Source: an uncultured Clostridia bacterium
Lineage (GTDB): Bacteria; Bacillota; Clostridia; Christensenellales; Aristaeellaceae
NCBI GenBank assembly: GCA_944363005.1
Contig: CALVTV010000061.1
Span: 1-7,568, forward strand
DNA: 7,568 bases
Direction: 5' to 3'
The first letter of the stretch is position 1. Every line of letters begins with the position of its first letter. Shown here piece after piece: positions 1-5,829 of this stretch. Below the pieces are notes generated by a model. It was not told where the DNA came from, searched no databases, and saw only the letters and a program-made list of their open reading frames with translations. The position numbers and the translations under genes were made by a program.

Positions 1-425
1 GCGTTTCCGGGCCTTACGTGGTGGGAATTTCGCTCAACAGCAATGCGCAGGTGATCGTGGGGGAGACGCTTCCCGTGCGCGATCAGAGCCAGCTGGAGGC
101 GATGGATGCGCTGTTGACCGAGCTGGAGAATACCGACATGCTCGCAAACGCTTCGGAATTGAGCGTCAAGAATTTGGACAACCTGTATTATACCACCTCC
201 AGCAGCGTGAAGGTGGAGCTGGGCGATCTGTCGGATTTGCACACCAAACTGCTCATTGCCCGCGAGGTTTTGACGCTGCGGGAGGCGATGGGGGACCTGA
301 CGGGTTCCAAGATTGACGTTTCCGCGGGCACAAAGGCGCACTTTATCCCGGCGGTATTGCCGACGGTTACGCCGGTGCCTACAGCCACGCCGACAATCAA
401 TCCGTCGCGCTCTCCGGGTGCCTGA
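1..425 (+). CDS. ftsQ: FtsQ/DivIB-like cell division protein, C-terminal part (5' end outside window)
   Basis: The frame is open from base 3 to the TGA at 423-425, giving 140 visible residues with no start codon needed inside the window, so this is a 3' fragment. FtsQ/DivIB is a bitopic membrane protein of the divisome; its extracytoplasmic part bridges early and late division proteins. What is seen fits the end of that part: an LSVKNLDNLYYTTSSSVKV stretch followed by ELGD and a helix with K-L-L-I-A-R-E-V-L, then an IDVSAGTKAHFIP strand, the usual order in FtsQ C-terminal domains. The last ~20 residues are a Thr/Pro-rich tail, which is not part of the core fold. The TM helix and POTRA domain would lie upstream. 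Position just before ftsA and ftsZ supports the call. The main uncertainty is the short visible length; a different exported protein is possible but less likely. Confidence 0.75.
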   Translation, partial: VSGPYVVGISLNSNAQVIVGETLPVRDQSQLEAMDALLTELENTDMLANASELSVKNLDNLYYTTSSSVKVELGDLSDLHTKLLIAREVLTLREAMGDLTGSKIDVSAGTKAHFIPAVLPTVTPVPTATPTINPSRSPGA

Positions 426-491
426 CGGGTTCACAAGAGCCTGCCTGAGCGAAAAAATCGGCGGTTTTCGGACAAAATTTGCTCAAGTGGC

Positions 492-520
492 TTGAAAGAA
501 AAGGCATAATGGGTTACAAT
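492..520 (+). promoter_or_regulatory. SigA-type promoter for ftsA-ftsZ
   Basis: A TTGAAA -35 box (492-497) and a TACAAT -10 box (515-520) are separated by exactly 17 bases, in an AT-rich stretch of an otherwise GC-rich region. The expected transcription start is near 527, giving a leader of about 73 bases before ftsA. This would let ftsA and ftsZ be transcribed apart from ftsQ. Seen in sequence only; activity is inferred. Confidence 0.75.
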
Positions 521-576
521 AAACTCGCATAATATTAGCAAATAAGATGATATCTTCCGCCTTTTGGGCGAATTTG

Positions 577-592
577 CATGCGGAGGAGCATG
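577..592 (+). promoter_or_regulatory. ftsA ribosome binding site displayed in a hairpin loop
   Basis: CATGC (577-581) and GCATG (588-592) are perfect reverse complements and leave GGAGGA (582-587), the Shine-Dalgarno core, as a six-base loop. The ATG of ftsA follows at 600. A second weak stem (CGCC 558-561 with GGCG 567-570) lies just upstream. A 5-bp stem is marginal by itself; the exact placement of the SD in the loop is what makes it notable. Confidence 0.5.
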
Positions 593-599
593 AGATCGT

Positions 600-1778
600 A
601 TGATGAAAAAAGCGACAGCGGTTCTGGACTTTGGCACGTCCAAGGTACTGGTATTGCTTGCAGAGGAGAGCGCGTACCAAAAGGTGACCATCACTTCTGC
701 GGGCATGGCGCAGTATGATGGATTTATGAACGGCGAATGGAATTCTCCCGGAGAGGTGACCGATGCGATAGCCAGCGCGGTGGAGGCGGCCGAAAACAAG
801 GTCGGCGGCCATATTCGCGAGGTGTACGTCGGCGTACCGGGCGAGTTTGTGCGCGTGTATGTGATCGAATCGAGCGTCACGCTGCAAGGCGCCGATCCCA
901 AGGTGACCAGCGCGGATGTAGAAAAGCTTCAGCGCCAGGCGACGGAAATGCTCGATCGCCCGACCGGCGTGATCATTCATCGCTCTCCGGCATGGTTCAA
1001 GATCGACGGGGGACAGAAGACGCTGGAACCCGTGGACCAGAAGGGCGCCACGCTGGAAGGTATGATCGGTTTTGTGCTTGCAGACCAGTTTTTCATCAAC
1101 GATGTCACCGAGCGCCTGCGCGAACTGAATATCGAGGTGCGCGGCTTCTTCTCTACCTCCGTCGGCGAGGCCATGCAGATGATCCCATACGAGGAACGCG
1201 ACCATACGGCCATTCTGGTGGACGTGGGCTATCTGTCCACTGAGGTGATGGCGGTGGAAGGCGACGCGCTCATCTGGCAGAAGGTGCTGCCCGTCGGCGG
1301 CGCGCATATCACGTTGGATTTGACCTACGGGCTGGAAAAGCCGTTTGACATGTGCGAAAAGATCAAGCGCAATTACGCCTTTAACGCACCGAAGAACACG
1401 CAGATTGAGGTGCAGGGCGAAAACGGCCAGATGGAGAGCTTCTCCGGCGAACAGATCAGCATGATTATCGACGCGCGCGTGGATGAGATGCTGGAGATGA
1501 TCGACGACGCCATCAAAAAGAGCGGCATCCGCCTGGGCAACTGGTCGAGCGTGTACCTCACGGGCGGCGGACTGATGCCGATGGCGGGCGCGCGGGTTTA
1601 CGCGGCGGGCAAGCTCTCGCACAACGTGCGCGAGGCGGCGGCCAAAACGGTCAAGCTCAAACCGGCGCAGATCTATGCCAGCGGCAGCGGGCTGCTGGAA
1701 TTGGTGTACAACACCATCGAGATGGAGGAACAGGACGAGGGCCTGTTTGAGCGGATCAAGCGCATGTTTCGCAGGTAA
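600..1778 (+). CDS. ftsA: Cell division protein FtsA (actin-like membrane tether of FtsZ)
   Basis: FtsA is an actin/HSP70-superfamily ATPase that polymerises at mid-cell and anchors FtsZ to the membrane. The 392-residue product has the family layout: phosphate-1 motif LDFGTSKV (residues 9-16), an inserted 1C region (about 85-195, with the R-S-P-A-W-F-K-I-D and L-E-G-M-I-G-F segments), phosphate-2 region VDVGYLSTEV (207-216), the KVLPVGGAHIT segment (228-238), adenosine motif YLTGGGLMPMAG (319-330), and a C-terminal amphipathic helix GLFERIKRMFRR (381-392) that looks like the membrane-targeting sequence. Length is slightly short for the family (about 400-440). The phosphate-2 motif lacks the usual GGGTT. 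An in-frame stop at 591-593 makes ATG 600 the first possible start; ATG 603 is also possible. It follows ftsQ and precedes ftsZ by 107 bases. An unassigned FtsA-like paralogue is a remote alternative. Confidence 0.93.
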   Translation: MMKKATAVLDFGTSKVLVLLAEESAYQKVTITSAGMAQYDGFMNGEWNSPGEVTDAIASAVEAAENKVGGHIREVYVGVPGEFVRVYVIESSVTLQGADPKVTSADVEKLQRQATEMLDRPTGVIIHRSPAWFKIDGGQKTLEPVDQKGATLEGMIGFVLADQFFINDVTERLRELNIEVRGFFSTSVGEAMQMIPYEERDHTAILVDVGYLSTEVMAVEGDALIWQKVLPVGGAHITLDLTYGLEKPFDMCEKIKRNYAFNAPKNTQIEVQGENGQMESFSGEQISMIIDARVDEMLEMIDDAIKKSGIRLGNWSSVYLTGGGLMPMAGARVYAAGKLSHNVREAAAKTVKLKPAQIYASGSGLLELVYNTIEMEEQDEGLFERIKRMFRR

Positions 1779-1870
1779 GCCGTGACGCTGCCGGCAAGCT
1801 GGCGCAATCACCGCGATAGAAAGCAAAGTCAAGGGGCATCGCGTTGCGCAGGCCCGACTTTTACGAGCAA

Positions 1871-1888
1871 AAGGGGGATTTTCCTGTG
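1871..1888 (+). promoter_or_regulatory. ftsZ ribosome binding site and GTG start
   Basis: AAGGGGGA (about 1871-1878) lies 7-8 bases before GTG 1886-1888. The protein begun here ([25 protein letters not shown]) has the length expected ahead of the first glycine-rich FtsZ loop. The frame is also open upstream to a TTG at 1844, but that codon has no Shine-Dalgarno and would add 14 atypical residues. Confidence 0.85.
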
Positions 1889-3220
1889 TTTGAAATTGAA
1901 ATGGACGAGCGTCCGGCAGCTTCCATTAAGGTCGTCGGCTGCGGCGGCGGTGGTGGAAATGCGCTCAACCGCATGGTGGATTGCGGCGTGACGGGTGTTG
2001 ACTTCATTGCGGTGAACACCGATGTGCAGGCGCTGCGCACCAGCAGAGCGGCGACCATGATCCAGATCGGAGAAAAGCTGACCAAGGGCCTGGGAGCCGG
2101 CGCAACACCGGAAATCGGCAAAAAGGCCGCTGAAGAGAGCCGCGAAGAGATCGCCAATGCGCTCAAGGGAGCGGATCTGGTGTTTGTCACGGCGGGCATG
2201 GGCGGCGGTACCGGTACGGGCGCTGCGCCTGTGGTTGCGGAGATCGCACGGGACATGGGAATCCTGACCATTGCGGTAGTGACCAAGCCGTTTGCCTTTG
2301 AGGGCAAGACCCGCATGCGCAAGGCGGAATCGGGCATTGACGAGCTCAAGCAGCGCGTGGATACGCTGGTGGTCATTCCCAACGAGCGCCTGCTTCAGGT
2401 TTGCCCGAAGGGGACGTCCTTCAAGGGTGCGTTCAACTTTGCGGACGACGTGCTTCGCCAGGGCATTCAGGGCATTTCGGACCTGATTTCCCAGACGGGC
2501 ATCATCAACCTCGACTTCGCGGACGTGAAGGCCGTCATGGAGTCCGGCGGTATGGCGCATCTGGGCATCGGTATCGGCAAGGGCGAAAAGGCCATGGCCG
2601 ATGCGGCGCAGAATGCGATTTCCTCGCCGATGCTGGAGACGAGCATTGACGGCGCGCGCGCGGTGCTCATCAACGTGACGTGCAACTCCAACTGCTCGAT
2701 CGTGGATATCAACGATGCCGTGGAGATGATTACCGCCGCCGCGGACAGCGAGGCGAACATCATCTTCGGCGCGAGCATCGACGACGCGCTCGAGGATGAG
2801 GTGCATATCACCGTCATCGCTACGGGCTTTGAGAAGGTGCCCTTCCCGCCGCGCGCGAGCACGGCAGAGCGCCCGGCGTCGCTTCCGTCTCAGGCTGCAT
2901 ATGTGCCGCAGAGCGCGGCGTATACGCCGTCGCCGTACCAGAGCCAGCCGCAGCAGCCGCAGATGCGCGGATATACGCGATATGACGCGAGCTATGCGCC
3001 GGTGGGTACGCCGTACACGCCTGTTCAGGGCGGAATGGCGACGGGAGAGCCGGAGGTCCCCTCTTTCGTCAACGAAGCGCCGAATATGGCGGGGCAGCGG
3101 GTGTCGCCGTTTGCGACCATGCCGGAACCTTCGGCGCCTGCCGCTCAGCAGGAGCGTCAGGAGGAGCGCGGCCCGCGGTCTTTCATGGACGGCATTCCTG
3201 CCTATATGCGTCGCAAGTGA
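1886..3220 (+). CDS. ftsZ: Cell division GTPase FtsZ (tubulin homologue)
   Basis: FtsZ is the cytoplasmic GTPase that polymerises into the Z ring. The 444-residue product shows every hallmark: N-terminal loop [19 protein letters not shown] motif after the first strand, tubulin signature GMGGGTGTG (residues 104-112) binding GTP phosphates, and the T7 loop NLDFADVK (208-215) whose Asp residues complete the active site of the neighbouring subunit. The globular core ends near residue 317 (GFEK). A disordered linker of about 110 residues follows, rich in Pro, Gln, Tyr and Ala, longer than the roughly 50 residues in B. subtilis. The extreme C-terminus [12 protein letters not shown] is the conserved peptide that binds FtsA, encoded just upstream. 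A terminator sits 9 bases past the stop, so this is the last gene of the cluster. Confidence 0.99.
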   Translation: MFEIEMDERPAASIKVVGCGGGGGNALNRMVDCGVTGVDFIAVNTDVQALRTSRAATMIQIGEKLTKGLGAGATPEIGKKAAEESREEIANALKGADLVFVTAGMGGGTGTGAAPVVAEIARDMGILTIAVVTKPFAFEGKTRMRKAESGIDELKQRVDTLVVIPNERLLQVCPKGTSFKGAFNFADDVLRQGIQGISDLISQTGIINLDFADVKAVMESGGMAHLGIGIGKGEKAMADAAQNAISSPMLETSIDGARAVLINVTCNSNCSIVDINDAVEMITAAADSEANIIFGASIDDALEDEVHITVIATGFEKVPFPPRASTAERPASLPSQAAYVPQSAAYTPSPYQSQPQQPQMRGYTRYDASYAPVGTPYTPVQGGMATGEPEVPSFVNEAPNMAGQRVSPFATMPEPSAPAAQQERQEERGPRSFMDGIPAYMRRK

Positions 3221-3229
3221 GAAACATAC

Positions 3230-3257
3230 AAAGAGCCAGCACGCTGCTGGCTCTTTT
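3230..3257 (+). terminator. Intrinsic terminator after ftsZ
   Basis: AAGAGCCAGC (3231-3240) pairs perfectly with GCTGGCTCTT (3246-3255) over a five-base ACGCT loop; A3230-T3256 adds an 11th pair, and the run of four T bases (3254-3257) follows. On the opposite strand the hairpin is followed by TTTGTATGTTTC, so it may also stop transcripts of the convergent Nudix gene. Confidence 0.88.
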
Positions 3258-3285
3258 CATATGTTTGGCATCGTGAAACATGGGA

Positions 3286-3307
3286 CTCCCCGAAGCCTAT
3301 CGGGGAG
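3286..3307. repeat. Perfect 8-bp inverted repeat in the ftsZ/Nudix gap
   Basis: CTCCCCGA (3286-3293) and TCGGGGAG (3300-3307) enclose the six-base loop AGCCTA. Neither strand has a T-run next to it, so it is not a standard terminator. On the - strand it lies downstream of the Nudix stop and could serve as a 3'-end stabilising or weak termination hairpin. On the + strand its right arm contains a GGGGAGG that precedes an ATG at 3318. A third copy of TCGGGGAG occurs at 3374-3381. Confidence 0.6.
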
Positions 3308-3369
3308 GAATAAAGCCATGGATCTACCAGCTTCGCAGCGATATGAAATCGAGAGACGCCGAAAGAAAA

Positions 3370-3828
3370 TTATTCGGGGAGAGCGGGAATGGATAGCCAG
3401 CCTTGGCGGTAAGATTCTTCGATCAGCCTGGGTTGAATTTGGGGATACGTCCAGCGATCGACCAGCGTTTGCGTGATCCGAATGCTTTTGATTTCATGAT
3501 GGAGTTCTGCTTCAAACGCGCGAATGTCAGCGACAAACAGCATGCCGAAGGTCTCGTCCGGCGCGTGGTGCTCCGATTCGCGTTTGACCGAGTAAACGCA
3601 CACGGGACGCAAAGAAAAGTCGGTCGCGCCGGTTTCTTCGCACAACTCGCGCTCAGCGGCTTCAAGAATGGTTTCCCCGGGTTCCCGGTGACCACCCGGG
3701 ACCTCGTAGGTATCCCGATCTCTGTGTTGACAGAAGACCCACTTTCCGTCTGTTTGCGCGAGGATCACGGCGAATTTCAGGCGCGCGTCCTCAATCTGTG
3801 AGCAGGGGTAAAAGAGCACTTTGACCAT
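3370..3828 (-). CDS. Nudix hydrolase (MutT-like NTP/NDP-X pyrophosphatase)
   Basis: Nudix enzymes cleave nucleoside diphosphates linked to another group, using metal ions held by the Nudix box. The 152-residue product has a complete box GX5EX7REUXEEXGU at residues 46-68: GHREPGE, then TILEAAE, then RELCEETGA. Upstream, VILAQTDGKWVFCQHRDRDTYEVPGG is the usual strand leading into it. The C-terminal part, with WTYPQIQPRL, is not diagnostic of substrate; a housecleaning 8-oxo-dGTP type role is possible but not shown. ATG at 3826-3828 was chosen because AAAGGAGG (complement of 3837-3844) lies 8 bases upstream; a longer frame reaching 3933 would run through a terminator hairpin and lacks such a site. 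The gene converges on ftsZ and follows the exported-protein gene on the same strand. I see no clear promoter of its own, so it may depend on read-through. Confidence 0.95.
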   Translation of the reverse strand: MVKVLFYPCSQIEDARLKFAVILAQTDGKWVFCQHRDRDTYEVPGGHREPGETILEAAERELCEETGATDFSLRPVCVYSVKRESEHHAPDETFGMLFVADIRAFEAELHHEIKSIRITQTLVDRWTYPQIQPRLIEESYRQGWLSIPALPE

Positions 3829-3860
3829 CGTGCGGTCCTCCTTTCTGTGAAAACAGGCAT

Positions 3861-3892
3861 AAAATATGGCGGCAGAAGTTCTTTCTGCCGCC
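3861..3892 (-). terminator. Probable intrinsic terminator/attenuator between exported-protein and Nudix genes
   Basis: On the plus strand GGCGGCAGAA (3868-3877) pairs perfectly with TTCTGCCGCC (3883-3892) over a five-base loop. In the - direction the hairpin is followed by ATATTTTAT, a modest U-tract. It begins 13 bases after the stop of the exported-protein gene and ends before the Nudix ribosome binding site. Leaky termination would leave the Nudix gene weakly co-transcribed. Confidence 0.75.
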
Positions 3893-3905
3893 TGAATTGC
3901 CGGAA

Positions 3906-4688
3906 TTACACGCCGAATTTGAGCGTATTGCAAACGCTGCGGAACACGTTCTCGTAATAGGAGTACCAGTCTTGCGGCGTGGTAATGCGCACCTGATAGA
4001 GCGCTTTTTCGTAGGCTACGACGATGATACGACCGCGCATGTAATAGGTTTTGGTTCCGTCGTCGTATTCGGCCTTGTAGTAGCAGTAGGAACCGCGCGC
4101 GTCGCCGATATTGCGCGAGGCAATCTCATACGGCGTGAACGAGGTAAAGGTGCTCTCCAGCTGTGTGAGCGCGGACTCAAGGCGCGTACGCGCGTCGTCG
4201 GCCGTTTGAACGAGGCCGGTTTCGACCTTTTCGATCGTCAGACGCGTCTGATACCCGTCCGGGTCCATCATCTCGCTCTTGGGCTCGACGAATTGAATGG
4301 TCGTCGATTGATTGGTGCTCGGGTTGAGCAGCCAGGTGTAGGGAATGGAGAACGAGATGCCCAGCGAGCTGGAAGTATACGTTTCGTAAACATAATTGGG
4401 TTCGGGCATGGGAGTCGGCGTCGGTTTGTCAATCGGATCGACCGGGATCGGCGTAGCCGACGGATCATCGAGCGTCAGATTTGAGAAGTCGAATACCGGG
4501 TCACCGGAGCTCACCGATGGTTGGGGAGTCGGGGTTTCTTGCGGCGCGGGCGTCTGCTCGGAGGTGTCGGTCGTGACAGGTTCGGCAGTTTCCGGGGCAA
4601 AAACCAGATCGGCTGTCTGATCCTCGGCGCTGGCGCAAGGGGTCAGCAGGAGAATCGATACAGCCAGCAACAGGAGAAAACGCTTCAT
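3906..4688 (-). CDS. Exported protein with signal peptide, Thr/Pro-rich linker and a C-terminal domain of uncertain function
   Basis: The 260-residue product starts with MKRF and a hydrophobic core (about 4-16). The likely signal peptidase I site is ASA|ED after residue 21. Cys18 in LTPC resembles a lipobox, but Pro just before Cys is unusual, so a lipoprotein is the second choice. Residues about 30-98 are a low-complexity Thr/Pro/Asp/Ser linker ending in KPTPTPMPEPN. From about residue 100 a folded domain begins (YTSSSLGISFSIPYTWLLN), alternating strands with conserved-looking aromatic residues, which recalls PsbP/DcrB-like exported domains; that resemblance is by eye only. Cys202 and Cys253 could form a disulfide. 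ATG 4686-4688 has GGAGG (complement of 4698-4702) nine bases upstream. It has its own promoter and terminator, thus probably a single-gene unit. No enzyme motif was recognised; role at the cell surface is inferred. Confidence 0.85.
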   Translation of the reverse strand: MKRFLLLLAVSILLLTPCASAEDQTADLVFAPETAEPVTTDTSEQTPAPQETPTPQPSVSSGDPVFDFSNLTLDDPSATPIPVDPIDKPTPTPMPEPNYVYETYTSSSLGISFSIPYTWLLNPSTNQSTTIQFVEPKSEMMDPDGYQTRLTIEKVETGLVQTADDARTRLESALTQLESTFTSFTPYEIASRNIGDARGSYCYYKAEYDDGTKTYYMRGRIIVVAYEKALYQVRITTPQDWYSYYENVFRSVCNTLKFGV

Positions 4689-4769
4689 AACAATGGACCT
4701 CCGTTCAGAAGCGGAATTTCAACACGCTTGGCAATCCCGTGCGGGAAAAACCACGATATTTGTAGAGTC

Positions 4770-4798
4770 AGTATAACAGGTTGCTGCGAAAAAGTCAA
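4770..4798 (-). promoter_or_regulatory. SigA-type promoter for the exported-protein gene
   Basis: Read on the - strand, TTGACT (4798-4793) and TATACT (4775-4770) are 17 bases apart; each box differs from consensus at one position. The expected start is near 4763, leaving a leader of about 75 bases. The -35 box is 13 bases from the -35 box of the divergent promoter. Confidence 0.85.
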
Positions 4799-4811
4799 CG
4801 GCGCGCAAGGG

Positions 4812-4840
4812 TTGAAAGACTGGGAGGGGTGGCGTATAAT
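4812..4840 (+). promoter_or_regulatory. SigA-type promoter for the dehydrogenase-phosphatase operon
   Basis: TTGAAA (4812-4817) and a perfect TATAAT (4835-4840) are separated by 17 bases. Transcription is expected to start near 4847, about 35 bases ahead of the ATG at 4882. This makes an upstream in-frame ATG at 4855 unlikely as a start because it would leave only about 8 bases of leader. Confidence 0.88.
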
Positions 4841-4881
4841 GGAAAAATCAAAGGATGAGCCGGTTTGAAAGGGGGAAAAGC

Positions 4882-5829
4882 ATGAAAATTGTCGTGCTGG
4901 ATGGGTATACGCTCTGCCCGGGGGATCTGCAATGGGATGCGCTGATGAAACTTGGGGAGGTGACGGTCTATGACCGCACGCCGCCGGAGGCCGTGCGCGA
5001 ACGCATCCGCGATGCAGAGGCGATTTTGACCAACAAGACCGTCGTGACGGGCGAATGCATGCGCGGCTGTCCGTCGCTGCGCTATGTCGGTGTGCTGGCG
5101 ACCGGATACAACGTCGTGGATGTTCGCTCGGCGCAGGAGCTGGGCGTTGTGGTGACCAACGTGCCTGCTTATTCCACGCAGGCTGTCGTGCAGCATGCGA
5201 TGGCACTGCTTTTGGCGGATATGAGCCGCGTTGCGCAGTATGATGCGCTGGTGAAGGCGGGACGCTGGGCTGCGAGCCGGGATTTCTGCTTTTACGCGGA
5301 CCCGATGCAGGAAATTGCGGGCAAGACAATGGGCATTGTGGGCTTTGGCCATATCGGGCAAGCCATGGCGCGCGCCGCGCAGGGGATGGGCATGCGGGTA
5401 ATCGTCAATACGGCGCACCCGCGTGCGGAGATGACGCAGTTTGTTTCGCGGGAAGAACTGTGGGCGCAAAGTGACGTCATCACGCTGCATTGCCCGCTGA
5501 CGGAGGCGACGCGCGGAATCATCAATGCGGAAACGATTGCGCAGATGAAAGACGGCGTGCGCGTGATCAACACGGCGCGCGGACCGTTGGTCGATGGCGA
5601 GGCCATGGCGTCTGCGTTGCGGGCCGGCAAGGTCGCCTGCTACATGGCGGATGTGATGACCGAGGAGCCGCCGCGCGGGGATGACCCGCTGCTTTGCGCG
5701 CCGAACACGATTCTCACCCCGCATGTCGCCTGGGCGCCCCGCCAGACGCGGGAACGGTTGCTGAACGTGGCGGTGGAAAACCTGCGCGCGTTTTTGGCCG
5801 GTACGCCGCGCAACGTGGTGAAGGGATGA
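4882..5829 (+). CDS. D-isomer-specific 2-hydroxyacid dehydrogenase (glycerate/hydroxypyruvate reductase-like)
   Basis: Enzymes of this family reversibly reduce 2-keto acids to D-2-hydroxy acids with NAD(P)H in the cytoplasm. The 315-residue product has the split substrate domain (1-100 and about 285-315), the Rossmann motif GFGHIG (154-159), and the catalytic triad in its usual contexts: Arg233 in NTARGPLVD, Glu262 in the EEPP segment, and His281 in TPHVAWAP. VLATGYNVVD (71-80) is the typical substrate-loop sequence. At the end of the second Rossmann strand (VIVNTAHPR, 173-181) no Asp is present, so NADP use is possible; this is inference. The start at ATG 4882 has a GGGGG-rich site 6 bases upstream. 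The stop overlaps the next start as ATGA. Length and motifs suit glycerate dehydrogenase (hprA-like), but the substrate cannot be told; lactate or phosphoglycerate versions are less likely. Confidence 0.93.
   Translation: MKIVVLDGYTLCPGDLQWDALMKLGEVTVYDRTPPEAVRERIRDAEAILTNKTVVTGECMRGCPSLRYVGVLATGYNVVDVRSAQELGVVVTNVPAYSTQAVVQHAMALLLADMSRVAQYDALVKAGRWAASRDFCFYADPMQEIAGKTMGIVGFGHIGQAMARAAQGMGMRVIVNTAHPRAEMTQFVSREELWAQSDVITLHCPLTEATRGIINAETIAQMKDGVRVINTARGPLVDGEAMASALRAGKVACYMADVMTEEPPRGDDPLLCAPNTILTPHVAWAPRQTRERLLNVAVENLRAFLAGTPRNVVKG

Noticed and set aside
450..470. CGAAAA...TTTTCG hairpin after ftsQ as a terminator
   Set aside because: Only a 6-bp AT-rich stem with a 9-base loop and no T-run; too weak to call.
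483..1832. 449-codon open frame on the - strand, antisense to ftsA
   Set aside because: It mirrors ftsA; the translation is rich in His, Arg, Leu and Ala with no domain pattern, as expected for the antisense of GC-rich coding DNA. ftsA has clear motifs.
1844..1885. TTG at 1844 as the ftsZ start
   Set aside because: No Shine-Dalgarno ahead of it and 14 extra atypical residues; GTG 1886 has AAGGGGGA at good spacing and matches the normal FtsZ N-terminus.
1779..1885. Internal promoter or terminator between ftsA and ftsZ
   Set aside because: No convincing -35/-10 pair and no stem with a T-run; the two genes are most simply co-transcribed.
1829..2806. 325-codon open frame on the - strand, antisense to ftsZ
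   Set aside because: Shadow of ftsZ with the same compositional bias and no ribosome site or recognisable domain.
2796..3476. 226-codon + frame overlapping the end of ftsZ
   Set aside because: Arg/Ser-rich out-of-frame reading of the FtsZ linker; only its last 52 codons (from ATG 3318) have a ribosome-site candidate, treated as a weak finding.
3829..3933. Longer N-terminus for the Nudix protein (start at 3933)
   Set aside because: It would span a 10-bp terminator hairpin and overlap the end of the exported-protein gene; ATG 3828 has AAAGGAGG at 8 bases.
4795..5724. 309-codon - frame, antisense to the dehydrogenase
   Set aside because: His/Arg-rich shadow; the + strand gene has complete catalytic motifs and its own promoter.
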